This document shows positions 43,210 to 52,232 of a stretch of 64,000 bases of DNA, piece after piece (within the stretch, counting starts at the first letter, position 1; every line of letters begins with the position of its first letter). The position numbers were made by a program, and so were the translations under genes. Under the pieces are notes generated by a model that saw only the letters and a list, made by a program, of their open reading frames with translations, had not been told where the DNA came from and did no database searches. Source of the DNA: Porphyrobacter sp. CACIAM 03H1 (GTDB lineage Bacteria > Pseudomonadota > Alphaproteobacteria > Sphingomonadales > Sphingomonadaceae); contig NZ_CP021378.1 in the NCBI RefSeq assembly GCF_002215495.1, positions 642,417 through 706,416 on the forward strand, given 5' to 3'.

Positions 43210-45731
43210 CAGGTGACGATATTCACCAATCGGTCCGGCACGACAATGACCTTGCGCACCGCCGCGCCGTCGAGCGAGCGTTGCAGGTTGGGCGAGGCCA
43301 GCGCGAGCGCCTCCAGATCCTCCTTCGAGGCCCCCTTGGGCGCGGTGACGGTGTCGCGCAGCTTGCCCATGTGCTGGATCGCGATGGTGACCTCGTCATC
43401 GACGAGCAGGGCGGGATCGACCTCGGGCCAGGGCGCGTCGGCGATGAGGGTGGTGTTGCCCATCTTCGCCCAGGCCTCCTCGGCGAGGTGCGGCATCATG
43501 GGAGCTGCGAGGTGGACGAGCGCCTTGATCGCCGCCGAGCGGCTGGCCGAGGCCGCGGCCTTCTCGACTGCGCCGGTCAGTTCGTAGATGCGCGCCACGG
43601 CCTTGTTGAAGCCCAATGCCTCGATGTCGGCGGCGACGGCGGCGATGGTCTGGTGGGTCTTGCGGTCGAGGCTCTTGTCCTCGCCCTCTGCGGAAGCGTC
43701 ATAGGCCGAGAACAGCCGCCACAGCCGCTGGACGAAGCGCGCGCAGCCCTCGATCCCCGCGTCGGACCACGGCAGATCGCGCTCGGGCGGGCTGTCCGAG
43801 AGCATGAACCAGCGCACCGCGTCCGCCCCGTGGCGGGCGATGATCGCGTCGGGGTCGACGACGTTCTTCTTCGACTTCGACATCTTGATGACGCGGCCGA
43901 CCTCGACCGGCTGGCCGTCGGCCTTCAGGGTCGCCCCTTCCGACGTGCGCTCGACCTCCTCCGGGCCGAAGTAGATCGGCACGCCCCGGCTCTCGTCGAT
44001 GCGGCTATAGGTCTCGTGCGTCACCATGCCCTGCGTGAAGAGCGCCGCAAACGGCTCCTTCACGTCGAGCTTGCCGATATGGGCGAGCGCGCGCGTCCAG
44101 AACCTCGCGTACAGGAGGTGCAGGATCGCGTGCTCGATGCCGCCGATATAGTGCTGCACCGGCATCCACTTGGCGACCTCCTCGGGGTCGAAGGGCTTGT
44201 CGGCGGGCTGGCTGGCGAAGCGCAGGAAATACCACGAGCTGTCGACGAAGGTGTCGAGCGTGTCGGTCTCGCGCAGGGCGGGCTTGCCGCTGATCGGGCA
44301 GGTGGTGTGTTTCCACGTCGGGTGGCGGTCGAGCGGGTTGCCGGGCTCGCTGAAGTCGATGTCCTCGGGCAGCACCACCGGCAGCTGGTCGCGGGGCACG
44401 GGGACGGGGCCGTGATCGGGGCTGTGAATGATCGGGATCGGCGTGCCCCAGTAACGCTGGCGCGAAACGCCCCAGTCGCGCAGGCGCCACACGGTCTTGC
44501 CGGTGCCCCAGCCTTCGGCCTCGGCGCGGGCGATGACGGCCTGCTTGGCGGCCTCGACGGTTATCCCGTCGAGGAAGCCGGAGTTGACGATCACCCCGTC
44601 CCCCGCCTCGGCCTCGCCCTTGAAGGGTTCGTCGGCCTTGGCCGGATCGCTGGCGACGACCCGCACGATGGGCAGGCCGTATTTCGTGGCGAATTCGAAG
44701 TCGCGCTGGTCATGCCCCGGCACGCCCATCACCGCGCCGGTGCCGTATTCCATCAGCACGAAGTTGGCGATGAACACCGGCAGATCCGCGCCCGTGAAGG
44801 GGTGCTTCGCGGTGATCGGCGTGCGGTAGCCCAGCTTTTCCGCCGTTTCGAGCGCTGCGGCCGTGGTCGCGCCCTTCTTGCACTTGTCGATGAACGAGGC
44901 GACCTGCGGGTCGCCCGCCAGGCCCTGCGCGATCGGGTGATCGGCAGCGATGGCGCAGAAACTCGCGCCGAAGATCGTGTCGGGGCGGGTCGAATAGACC
45001 GCCAGCTTGCCGCCGTCGGAAAGATCGAAGCTGAACTCCAGACCCTGCGACTTCCCGATCCAGTTCTCCTGCATCAGGCGGACCTTCTCGGGCCAGTCCT
45101 CGAGGCTGCCCAGCCCCTCCAGCAGATCATCGGCAAAGTCGGTGATCTTCAGGAACCACTGGTTGAGCTTGCGCTTCTCGACCTCCGCGCCGCTGCGCCA
45201 GCCCTTGCCGTCGATCACCTGCTCGTTGGCGAGCACGGTCATGTCGACCGGGTCCCAGTTGACGGTCGATTCCTTGCGATAGACCAGCCCCGCCTCGTAG
45301 AGGTCGAGGAACAGCGCCTGTTCGTGGCCGTAATATTCGGGATCGCAGGTGGCGAATTCGCGCGTCCAGTCGAGCGCGAAGCCGATGCGCTGCAATTGCG
45401 CCTTCATCTGCGCGATGTTCTGGCGGGTCCAGCCGCCCGGATGCACGCCCTTTTCCATCGCGGCGTTCTCGGCCGGCATCCCGAAGGCGTCCCAGCCCAT
45501 CGGGTGCAGCACCTCGAACCCGCGCATCTTCTGGTAGCGCGCCAGCACGTCGCCCATCGTGTAGTTGCGCACATGGCCCATGTGGATGCGCCCCGAAGGA
45601 TAGGGGAACATCTCGAGGATGTAGCTCTTGGGCTTGGGGCTGTCCGAATCGGCGGTGAAGGTGCCCGCCTCGGCCCAGGCTTGCTGCCAGCGTCCATCGG
45701 CGACGGCAGGGTCGAAACGGGTGTCCGTCAT
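43209..45731 (-). CDS. leuS: Leucyl-tRNA synthetase
   Basis: An 840-residue class I synthetase charging tRNA-Leu. The HIGH-type motif is [13 protein letters not shown] (HMGH at 50-53) and the KMSKS motif is [13 protein letters not shown] (near 613). The CP1 editing domain lies between (about 220-420) with [11 protein letters not shown]. Length and arrangement are standard. It follows DUF3576 by 24 bases and overlaps lptE by one. Confidence 0.97.
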   Translation of the reverse strand: MTDTRFDPAVADGRWQQAWAEAGTFTADSDSPKPKSYILEMFPYPSGRIHMGHVRNYTMGDVLARYQKMRGFEVLHPMGWDAFGMPAENAAMEKGVHPGGWTRQNIAQMKAQLQRIGFALDWTREFATCDPEYYGHEQALFLDLYEAGLVYRKESTVNWDPVDMTVLANEQVIDGKGWRSGAEVEKRKLNQWFLKITDFADDLLEGLGSLEDWPEKVRLMQENWIGKSQGLEFSFDLSDGGKLAVYSTRPDTIFGASFCAIAADHPIAQGLAGDPQVASFIDKCKKGATTAAALETAEKLGYRTPITAKHPFTGADLPVFIANFVLMEYGTGAVMGVPGHDQRDFEFATKYGLPIVRVVASDPAKADEPFKGEAEAGDGVIVNSGFLDGITVEAAKQAVIARAEAEGWGTGKTVWRLRDWGVSRQRYWGTPIPIIHSPDHGPVPVPRDQLPVVLPEDIDFSEPGNPLDRHPTWKHTTCPISGKPALRETDTLDTFVDSSWYFLRFASQPADKPFDPEEVAKWMPVQHYIGGIEHAILHLLYARFWTRALAHIGKLDVKEPFAALFTQGMVTHETYSRIDESRGVPIYFGPEEVERTSEGATLKADGQPVEVGRVIKMSKSKKNVVDPDAIIARHGADAVRWFMLSDSPPERDLPWSDAGIEGCARFVQRLWRLFSAYDASAEGEDKSLDRKTHQTIAAVAADIEALGFNKAVARIYELTGAVEKAAASASRSAAIKALVHLAAPMMPHLAEEAWAKMGNTTLIADAPWPEVDPALLVDDEVTIAIQHMGKLRDTVTAPKGASKEDLEALALASPNLQRSLDGAAVRKVIVVPDRLVNIVT

Positions 45732-45755
45732 GTAAGTCGGTCCGGTGGGGCGGTG

Positions 45756-46217
45756 TTACGAGGCGAGCGCCTGGCGGCGCAGGTCGCGGGCCTTGGTGAG
45801 GATGATGTCCTCGAGCTTCTGCACCGTCGCCGCCTGCACCGGCGCCTCCGTCCAGGTGCCGTTCTCGTTAACCTGCCGGCTCGCCGCGACGCGCAGCGCA
45901 TCGGCGCGCAGGTCCTGATCGAGGATGGTCACGGTCAGCTTCACCCGCTCGCCCGGGTTGGAGGGATTGGCGTACCAGTCGGTCACGATCACCCCGCCGG
46001 CGCTGTCGGCCTGGAGCAGCGGGGCGAAGGCCACCGTGTCGAGCGCGGCGCGCCAGAGATAGGCGTTGACCCCGATGGTGTTGAGCTGCGCCGCGGCAAG
46101 CTCGGTCCGCGGACGGTCGCCGCCGCCGCACGCCGCGAGTGCCAGCGTGGCAACGCCGAGCAGCGCGGTCCCGCAAAGGCGGGCGGCACGGATAGGGGCG
46201 GAAGGGGCGCGTGTCAC
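45756..46217 (-). CDS. DUF3576 lipoprotein
   Basis: A 153-residue lipoprotein, signal ending LALAAC. The mature domain IGVNAYLWRAALDTVAFAPL, followed by SAGGVIVTDWYANPSNPGER and the VTILDQDLRADALRV segment, is DUF3576, which I recall as found before leuS in alphaproteobacteria. Function is unknown; a role in the envelope is inferred. It heads the operon DUF3576-leuS-lptE-holA with 24 bases to leuS. Confidence 0.9.
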   Translation of the reverse strand: MTRAPSAPIRAARLCGTALLGVATLALAACGGGDRPRTELAAAQLNTIGVNAYLWRAALDTVAFAPLLQADSAGGVIVTDWYANPSNPGERVKLTVTILDQDLRADALRVAASRQVNENGTWTEAPVQAATVQKLEDIILTKARDLRRQALAS

Positions 46218-46555
46218 AGCCGGTTCATCCTCATCATCTGTCGCAGGAAGCCTGTCATGCCCCTATAGCCGCCAGCAACCCGGCGGCAAGCTTCATCCGC
46301 GAGGTTTGCAGACGGGCACCCCCGGGCTTGAGCCTGCCGGGGCTTTACCGGGCCTGAATTGCCCGCGACTCGGGGCCTTATGTGTGCATGGTGCCACAGG
46401 TCCCCGGCGAATCCCGCATCCCTGCCGCAAGGTCGTTGCAAGCCCCGTGGGAGAACCTATCACAGACTTTCCACAGGCCCGCGACTCAGGCGCGGTTAAG
46501 CTTGTGCATGCTTTGGCAGACGGCCGATACGGCAGGACAGGACACAAAGACGGCA
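46218..46555. other. Intergenic region with no identified gene
   Basis: About 340 bases between the divergent DUF3576 and exported-protein genes. It contains a hairpin CCCCGG-gcttgagcctg-CCGGGG near 46320-46343, and probably both promoters. I see no tRNA or credible ORF. Confidence 0.55.
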
Positions 46556-47335
46556 ATGGCACGCAAAACGGACAGGATGGCGAAGGGGCAGCACACGCTG
46601 TCGCGTTCTGCCCTGCCCGCGCTGGCCCTCGCCGGGCTGGCCCTTGCAGTGCCGAGCGCGGGTCTGGCGCTGGCGGGCGAAGTCGCCCCGGCGCGCACCG
46701 CCGCGCTGACGGACATGGGCCTCGATGCGCTGACGATGTTCACCCCCGCGTCGGTCGATCCCGCGCTTGCGGCGCGCGTCGCCGGCAAGGCGCGGGCGCG
46801 CGGCGTGCCCTTCACCCCGGCGGCGGCCTCGCCCGTCACCGGCAAGCGCACCGTCACCGTCGCGGTACGGGTCGATGACGACACGGCGCGCGCGATCTCG
46901 GTACGCAAGGCGATCGAGGCGGCACCCGGCCGCGGGCTCGGCCTTGCCGGGATTGAGGCGAGCAAGTTCCAGCTCGGCGCGGCGCGCGGCTACCAGAGCT
47001 TCGCGCGCACGGTCGACCTGTCGTCGAAGGTGAGCGCGATGGCGATGCCCGATCTGGCGCAGTTCAAGCCCTCGACGCCGCAGGCCGCCGACAAGCCTTC
47101 GCGCCTCCAGCCGCGCATCGAGCTCGAGGATCGCGAGATCGCCGGCCGTTCGCCCAACACGCTGGATTCGGTCGCGCAGCAGACTGTCGGCGTCGGCGGC
47201 AGCTATCGCCTCTCGCCAAACCTCAACGTGATGGCCGGTGTGCGCTATTCGCAGGAGCGCGAGCGGCTCGATCCGCTGACCAATTCGGTCAAGGACAGCC
47301 AGGCCGTCTACGTCGGCACCCAGATCAAGTTCTGA
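46556..47335 (+). CDS. Exported protein with C-terminal beta-strand region, function unknown
   Basis: A 259-residue protein, probably periplasmic or outer membrane. A basic N-terminus precedes the signal core LPALALAGLALAVPSAGLAL. The C-terminal part (about 205-259; VGGSYRLSPNLNVMAGVRYS and QAVYVGTQIKF) shows beta-barrel-like strands and ends in Phe, like an outer-membrane protein. The middle contains VTVAVRVDDDTARAISVRKA. ATG 46556 is used; ATG 46577 is possible. I do not recognise the family. Confidence 0.6.
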   Translation: MARKTDRMAKGQHTLSRSALPALALAGLALAVPSAGLALAGEVAPARTAALTDMGLDALTMFTPASVDPALAARVAGKARARGVPFTPAAASPVTGKRTVTVAVRVDDDTARAISVRKAIEAAPGRGLGLAGIEASKFQLGAARGYQSFARTVDLSSKVSAMAMPDLAQFKPSTPQAADKPSRLQPRIELEDREIAGRSPNTLDSVAQQTVGVGGSYRLSPNLNVMAGVRYSQERERLDPLTNSVKDSQAVYVGTQIKF

Positions 47336-47506
47336 TCTGACGCACATTCCGGCAATCCGGCAGGCCTCCTGATCGTCAGGGCGCATCCGCCTGCCTTGGC
47401 GTGTCGCTTTCGGCATGGGCCCAAAGCATAGCTATTCGGACCTTCCCCTTCCGCTACGTCACCGCTAGGTTGCGGGTGTAAGCATCGCATATCGGGGAGA
47501 ATTGTC

Positions 47507-48229
47507 ATGGGCCGGGTAGCCATCGTCACCGGGGGAACGCGCGGGATCGGGGAGGCGATCTGCAAGCGGCTCCAGCGCCAGGGCCACACCGTCATCGCCA
47601 ACTATGCCGGCAACGAGGAGAAGGCGAAGGCCTTCACCGAAGCGACCGGCATCCCCGCCTACAAGTGGGACGTGGGCGATCACGAGGCGACGCTGGCCGG
47701 CTGCGCGCAGGTCGAGGCGGATCACGGCCCGATCGACATCGTCGTCAACAACGCCGGCATCACCCGCGACGGCACGCTCCACAAGATGAGCTTCGAGGAC
47801 TGGAACGATGTCATGCGCATCAACCTCGGCGGGTGCTTCAACATGGCCAAGGCGACCTTCCCCGGGATGCGCGAGCGCGGCTGGGGGCGGATCGTCAACA
47901 TCGGTTCGATCAACGGGCAGGCGGGGCAATACGGCCAGGTCAATTACGCCGCCGCCAAGAGCGGCATCCACGGCTTCACCAAGGCGCTGGCGCAGGAAGG
48001 CGCGAAGTTCGGGGTGACGGTCAACGCGATCGCGCCGGGTTATATCGACACCGACATGGTCGCCGCCGTCCCCGCGCCGGTGCTCGAGAAGATCGTCGCC
48101 AAGATCCCCGTCGGCCGCCTCGGCATGGCCGAGGAGATCGCCCGCGGTGTGGCCTTCCTCACCAGCGAGAACGGCGGCTTCATGACCGGCTCGACCATGA
48201 GCATCAACGGCGGCCAGCATATGTACTGA
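47507..48229 (+). CDS. phaB: Acetoacetyl-CoA reductase
   Basis: A 240-residue SDR enzyme reducing acetoacetyl-CoA to (R)-3-hydroxybutyryl-CoA for PHB synthesis. The cofactor motif is VTGGTRGIGEAI (about 7-18); NNAGITRDGTLHKM and the catalytic NIGSINGQAGQYGQVNYAAAK (Ser near 140, Tyr153-x3-Lys) follow. SINGQAGQ and NGGQHMY at the end are specific for PhaB rather than FabG. A GGGGAGAA ribosome-binding site is present. The PHA depolymerase gene lies at 34.3 kb. Confidence 0.94.
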   Translation: MGRVAIVTGGTRGIGEAICKRLQRQGHTVIANYAGNEEKAKAFTEATGIPAYKWDVGDHEATLAGCAQVEADHGPIDIVVNNAGITRDGTLHKMSFEDWNDVMRINLGGCFNMAKATFPGMRERGWGRIVNIGSINGQAGQYGQVNYAAAKSGIHGFTKALAQEGAKFGVTVNAIAPGYIDTDMVAAVPAPVLEKIVAKIPVGRLGMAEEIARGVAFLTSENGGFMTGSTMSINGGQHMY

Positions 48230-48484
48230 GGCGGGCAGCCGCGCAGCGCCAGCCCGCCGGGCGGCCAGCGGGTCGGCGGCGCCAGCCCGCCGAACCCGTC
48301 TGACGCCAGCCTGCGGCTTTGCCGCAGGCAACGAGTGGTCCGGCTTGCGCCGGGGCAGGCAAGCACGGCGCCCATCGAGGGGATGGCGGCATCGCCCCCG
48401 TTGCGGCCTGGACCTGCCTTTCGGCTATCGACCCCGTTGCGGTCGGCCTACGGAGACCGCAATCTTAAACATCGGTAGCTCAGA

Positions 48485-49399
48485 TTATGCCTGCGCAGCT
48501 ATCCAGTCCTCGGTTTTCGCGCCCTCCTCGACGAGCCAAGCGCGGAAGCGCTTCACGTGCGGGGCGGCGCCGCTGCTGCATCTGACGCTGAGCGGAGTGC
48601 CACTTACGAGGCCCATGGATGCAGGCCAGGCGAGCGCCACGCTCCCTTTTTCCAGTGCCGGGGCTGCCAGCGCGACGCCGCAGAGCGTGAGCCCGGCATC
48701 CGCCGCCACCGCGTCGAGCGCCGCTACCGCCCGCTGAAACCGCATCCCGCGTTCCGGTGCCGAGCGGGGGATGCCATGCCGGCGCACCCAGTCCGGCCAG
48801 GAGAGCCCCGCCGGATCGTTGCGGTAGAGATCGCAATGCAGCAGCGGGAAGCCCTCGAGCCGGCTCGCAGGCTCGCAATCCGCCAGCCTCGCGATGTTGA
48901 GAGGCGAGGCGAGCGGCACGACCAGATCGCGGAACAGCGGCGCGACATCGGGGCCCTCGGCAAGCCCGAAGTCCAGCTCGACATCGACCCGTCCGAGCCG
49001 CAGCGGCGCGTCGCCCTCCCCGTTGATGCAGAAGCGGATGTTGCGATGCGCGGCCCGGAAGGAGGCGAGGCGCGGCATCAGCCACAGCTCGACCACGTCC
49101 GAAGGCGCAGCGATATGGATGTCCTGCCCGCGCTGTTCCTCCAGCGCCTCCATTGCCTGCTCGAGATCGGCGAAGGCGTGTGACAGTGCCGGCATCGCCT
49201 GATCAAGTGCGGGCGTGGGGCAGATCCCGCCACGCGTCCGCAGCAGCATCGGAACCCCCAGATAATCCTCAAGGGCCTTGACCCTTTGGCCGACCGCCGC
49301 GGGGGTGATCCCCAGTTCCTCGGCGGCCTTCACGAAGGACCCACAGCGCACCGCCATTTCCAGCGCTTGCAGCGATCGCAGATGAAAAGGCGCGGCCAT
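48485..49399 (-). CDS. LysR-family transcriptional regulator
   Basis: A 304-residue LTTR. The winged-helix domain is at about 6-65 (HLRSLQALEMAVRCGSFVKA, ITPAAVGQRVKALEDYLG), more like GcvA-type regulators. The substrate-binding domain follows with IHIAAPSDVVELWLMPRLAS. It is divergent from the DUF4242 gene with a 107-base gap, the usual arrangement for a regulator of its neighbour. Effector unknown. Confidence 0.92.
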   Translation of the reverse strand: MAAPFHLRSLQALEMAVRCGSFVKAAEELGITPAAVGQRVKALEDYLGVPMLLRTRGGICPTPALDQAMPALSHAFADLEQAMEALEEQRGQDIHIAAPSDVVELWLMPRLASFRAAHRNIRFCINGEGDAPLRLGRVDVELDFGLAEGPDVAPLFRDLVVPLASPLNIARLADCEPASRLEGFPLLHCDLYRNDPAGLSWPDWVRRHGIPRSAPERGMRFQRAVAALDAVAADAGLTLCGVALAAPALEKGSVALAWPASMGLVSGTPLSVRCSSGAAPHVKRFRAWLVEEGAKTEDWIAAQA

Positions 49400-49506
49400 G
49401 ACCTCAGACTAAGCATGACCTTTAGCCAGCGCCAGAAGATTTGGTTTGTCGCGCGCCGCATTTGGCGCGACCTTGGCGGCACCGGAACAAGGGGGAGAAC
49501 GGGGCC

Positions 49507-49788
49507 ATGGGCCTGAAGCGATTTCTGATCGAGCGCGAGATTCCCGGCATCGGCGGAATGTCGATCGTCGAACTGTGCGGCGCGGCGAGGGCGTCCAATT
49601 CGGCGATCGTCCGGATCGGCGCTGGCATCCAGTGGCAGCACAGCTATGTCGCGGGCGACAAGACCTTCTGCATCTACCTCGCCGAGAGCGAGGAGGTGAT
49701 CCGCGAGCACGCCGAGCTGTCCGGCTTCCCGGTCAACGCGGTCACCGAAATCGCGCAGGTCATCGATCCCACTACCGCCAACAACTGA
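49507..49788 (+). CDS. DUF4242 protein
   Basis: A 93-residue single-domain DUF4242 (SCO4226-like ferredoxin-fold) protein. KRFLIEREIPGIGGMSIVEL opens the first strand-helix unit and YVAGDKTFCIYLAESEEVIR the second, with HAELSGFPVNAVTEI closing. A nickel-binding role is reported for SCO4226; here metal binding is inference. Start ATG 49507 follows a GGGGGAGAACGGGG region. The next gene, 23 bases downstream, carries a second DUF4242 domain fused to a cyclase. Confidence 0.85.
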   Translation: MGLKRFLIEREIPGIGGMSIVELCGAARASNSAIVRIGAGIQWQHSYVAGDKTFCIYLAESEEVIREHAELSGFPVNAVTEIAQVIDPTTANN

Positions 49789-49811
49789 CCGCCTGCACAG
49801 GAGCGTCGCCC

Positions 49812-50636
49812 ATGCCGATGTACATGGATATCCACAATGTCGACGGGGCGACTGCCGACGCCCTCGCCGCCGCCCACGAGGCGGACGAGAGCGTGCAGCA
49901 CAAGCACGACGTGACTTGCCTCAAATATTGGTGGAACGAGGGGGCAGGCAAACTCTTCTGCCTGTTTGAGGCGCCCTCCGCCGAAGCCGCCAACGCCGTT
50001 CACCGTGAGGCACATGGGCTGCTTGCCGAGCAAATCATCGAGGTCGATCCGGTGCTCGCCGAAGGGTTCCTCGGGGGCGGTGCAGTCAACAATGCGGGTG
50101 CGGTGACGGTGCGTGGCGGCGATGTCTACGACACCGGGGTTCGCGGGGTGCTGTTCACCGACATTGTCGGCTCGACTGCGCTCAATCAGGAAATCGGCGA
50201 CGATGCTGCGCTCGAACTGGTGGAGGCGCACGATGCTATCGTCCGCGGTTGCCTTGCCACATGGGGCGGGCGCGAGGTCAAGCATACAGGCGACGGCATC
50301 ATGGCCTCTTTCATATCACCCGCTTCGGCGGTGCGCTGCGGGCGCGAGATCCAGCGCGCGCTTGTTGCACGGGCCGAAGAGCTGCCTGACGATCCGCTCG
50401 CAGTGCGGATCGGTGCGGCGGCCGGCGAGCCGGTCGAGCGGAATCAGGACCTGTTCGGATCGACCGTCCAGCTTGCTGCCCGCCTGTGTGCCCGCGCGGC
50501 GCCCGGCGAGGTGCTGGTCTCGGCGGTGCTCGCCGACTTGTGCATCGGCAAGGGCATGCGCTTCGACGACCTTGGCGAGGACGAACTCAAGGGCTTTCCC
50601 GATCCGGTGCGCATTCGGCGCGTGCGGCTCGACTAG
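49812..50636 (+). CDS. DUF4242 domain fused to a class III adenylate/guanylate cyclase
   Basis: A 274-residue fusion. Residues 3-80 are DUF4242 (MDIHNVDGATADALAAAHEA, HREAHGLLAEQIIEV). Residues about 105-274 are a class III nucleotidyl cyclase catalytic domain: metal-binding Asp117 in LFTDIVGST, Asp161 in KHTGDGIMASF and Lys157 before it. The transition-state pair normally N...R reads Gln220 and Arg224 in GSTVQLAARL, an N-to-Q change. A cytosolic cNMP-making sensor is likely; activity needs testing. It is co-oriented with the stand-alone DUF4242 gene. Confidence 0.85.
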   Translation: MPMYMDIHNVDGATADALAAAHEADESVQHKHDVTCLKYWWNEGAGKLFCLFEAPSAEAANAVHREAHGLLAEQIIEVDPVLAEGFLGGGAVNNAGAVTVRGGDVYDTGVRGVLFTDIVGSTALNQEIGDDAALELVEAHDAIVRGCLATWGGREVKHTGDGIMASFISPASAVRCGREIQRALVARAEELPDDPLAVRIGAAAGEPVERNQDLFGSTVQLAARLCARAAPGEVLVSAVLADLCIGKGMRFDDLGEDELKGFPDPVRIRRVRLD

Positions 50637-50714
50637 CGGGAGGGTCTGAAGGCTTCCCACCCGCTTCCCGCCTTCGGCGCCGTCCAGTCCTGCCCCGAAA
50701 GCCGTCATCGGCGC

Positions 50715-51500
50715 TCAGTCGAAGGTGATCCCCGCGACTTTCCACGCGCCGTCCTCCCGCGCGAGCGAGAGGCTCTCGGTCTGGCTCGTGCCGTTCGCGT
50801 ACGTCGAGCGGAACTTGACCAGCCGGTAGCCCGAGGGCGGGGCGGGCACCCATTCGTTGCCGACAAGGTCGCGGGTCAGCACCTTGCCGAGCGGCGGGCG
50901 GGCGCGTTCGGAGACTTCGCTCCACACCTCGAGCGTGTTGAGCCGGCGGAACTCCGCGCCCGTGGCGGCGTAGCTTTCGGCCCAGCGGCTCTCGTCGAGG
51001 AGCGCGAGGAACGCCTCGGCGGCGCGGGCGGCGCCGGCGGCCTCGTCCTCGGCGGCGAGGGTGGCCGCGGCGGTGGTCACCGCGGGGGCAGGGGCCAGCA
51101 CCGAGAGCGGGGAGGCGGGCAGGAACAGGGCGGCAAGGATCAGCGACATGGCGGTTACTCCGGCAAGTGTGAGAGCAGGGCCTCGCCGTAGGCGAAAACC
51201 TGCCCGCCGCCGGGGGGCGGCTGCCGTCGTGTCTGGGGCCGCGACCCTGCCCGGCGCATCCCCCAAAGCCTTGTCCCCGAGGATTTCGGGGGTCTGTTCG
51301 CCCTCCTGTGCCAGCAGCAGCCTCGCGGCCTCGCGGCTGCTGGTGGTGCCGAGCTTGCGCCGCGCCTCGCGCAGGCGTTCGTTGACGGTGTGGACCGACA
51401 GGCCGAGCGCGCGCGCCGAGGACTTGGCGTCGTGCCCGCCCAGAAGCAGGCGCAGGGTCTGCTTCTCCTTGTCGGTGAGGGCGTCGATGCCGGTGGTCAT
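50715..51500 (-). CDS. Membrane-anchored LuxR-type regulator with DUF4019
   Basis: A 261-residue protein of unusual layout. The N-terminus is a LuxR-type HTH (about 5-65; LTDKEKQTLRLLLGGHDAKS, LSVHTVNERLREARRKLG) without receiver domain. A basic linker and one transmembrane helix (about 109-130; LTLAGVTAMSLILAALFLPA) follow. The C-terminal part (about 160-261; ARAAEAFLALLDESRWAESY, VKFRSTYANGTSQTESLSL) is DUF4019 and must lie in the periplasm. This suggests one-component transmembrane signalling. The target genes are unknown. Confidence 0.85.
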   Translation of the reverse strand: MTTGIDALTDKEKQTLRLLLGGHDAKSSARALGLSVHTVNERLREARRKLGTTSSREAARLLLAQEGEQTPEILGDKALGDAPGRVAAPDTTAAAPRRRAGFRLRRGPALTLAGVTAMSLILAALFLPASPLSVLAPAPAVTTAAATLAAEDEAAGAARAAEAFLALLDESRWAESYAATGAEFRRLNTLEVWSEVSERARPPLGKVLTRDLVGNEWVPAPPSGYRLVKFRSTYANGTSQTESLSLAREDGAWKVAGITFD

Positions 51501-51632
51501 GGCGCGGGTCTAGGGCGGGGCGCCGGAGCCGGCCACCCCGAATTTTTCGGGGGCACAGGCGGCGGGCTGCGGCAGAATCGACAAGCCAATGTCATCCGCC
51601 CCCGCTAGGCTGGCGGCCGAAGGAGACTCCGC

Positions 51633-52223
51633 ATGGCCGACCGCATCCTCGTGTTCTACGGGTCCTACCGCAGCGACCGGCAGGGCATCCGGCTGGCCGA
51701 CTGGTGCATGCGCCAGCTCAAGGCGCGCGGGGCCGATGTCGAGCTGATCGACGCGCAGGCGGTGGGCCTGCCGATGCTCGACCGGATGTACAAGGAATAC
51801 CCCAAGGGCGAGGCCCCGGAGGCGCTGGAGACGCTCGCGGGCAAGATCCGCGCGGCGGACGCCTTCCTGTTCGTGGTCGGCGAGTACAACTGGAGCGTGC
51901 AGCCGGGCCTCAAGAACCTCACCGACCACTTCCTCGAGGAGTGGTTCTGGCGCCCCGCCGCGATCGCGTCCTATTCCGCCGGTCGCTTTGGCGGGGTGCG
52001 GGCGGCGCTGGCGTGGCGGGACATCCTCGGCGAGATGGGGATGGTGGTGGTCTCGAGCACCATCGCGGTCGGCCCGATGAAGGACACGATGGACGAGGCG
52101 GGCGAGCCGGTGGGCGAGGGCGGCAAGGCGCTGGAACGGCAGTTCCCTCGCTTTGCCGACGATCTCGCGTGGTGGACCGCCGCGGCGAAGGCGCAGCGGG
52201 AGCGGGCGAAGCCGCCCTACTGA
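51633..52223 (+). CDS. NADPH-dependent FMN reductase family protein
   Basis: A 196-residue flavodoxin-fold reductase. The FMN phosphate loop is VFYGSYRSDRQG (about 7-18) and the isoalloxazine loop is VVGEYNWSVQPGLKNLTDHF (about 85-104). This is the SsuE/ArsH/YieF-type pattern. It would supply reduced flavin or reduce quinones; no monooxygenase is adjacent. ATG 51633 follows a GAAGGAGA site. Confidence 0.9.
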   Translation: MADRILVFYGSYRSDRQGIRLADWCMRQLKARGADVELIDAQAVGLPMLDRMYKEYPKGEAPEALETLAGKIRAADAFLFVVGEYNWSVQPGLKNLTDHFLEEWFWRPAAIASYSAGRFGGVRAALAWRDILGEMGMVVVSSTIAVGPMKDTMDEAGEPVGEGGKALERQFPRFADDLAWWTAAAKAQRERAKPPY

Positions 52224-52232
52224 CGGCCGCGA

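Noticed and set aside
43281..46268. A 995-codon open frame on the plus strand
   Set aside because: It is the mirror of leuS and the DUF3576 gene; it lacks any motif, and the minus-strand genes are unambiguous.
46440..46500. TTTCCACAG and CTATCACAG resembling DnaA boxes
   Set aside because: Each has at least two mismatches to TTATNCACA, they are not clustered further, and no replication genes are adjacent, so no origin is called.
48230..48484. Hairpin CCTGCGG/CCGCAGG near 48308 as a phaB terminator
   Set aside because: No T-run follows and several other G/C palindromes overlap it; I see no definite feature in this gap.
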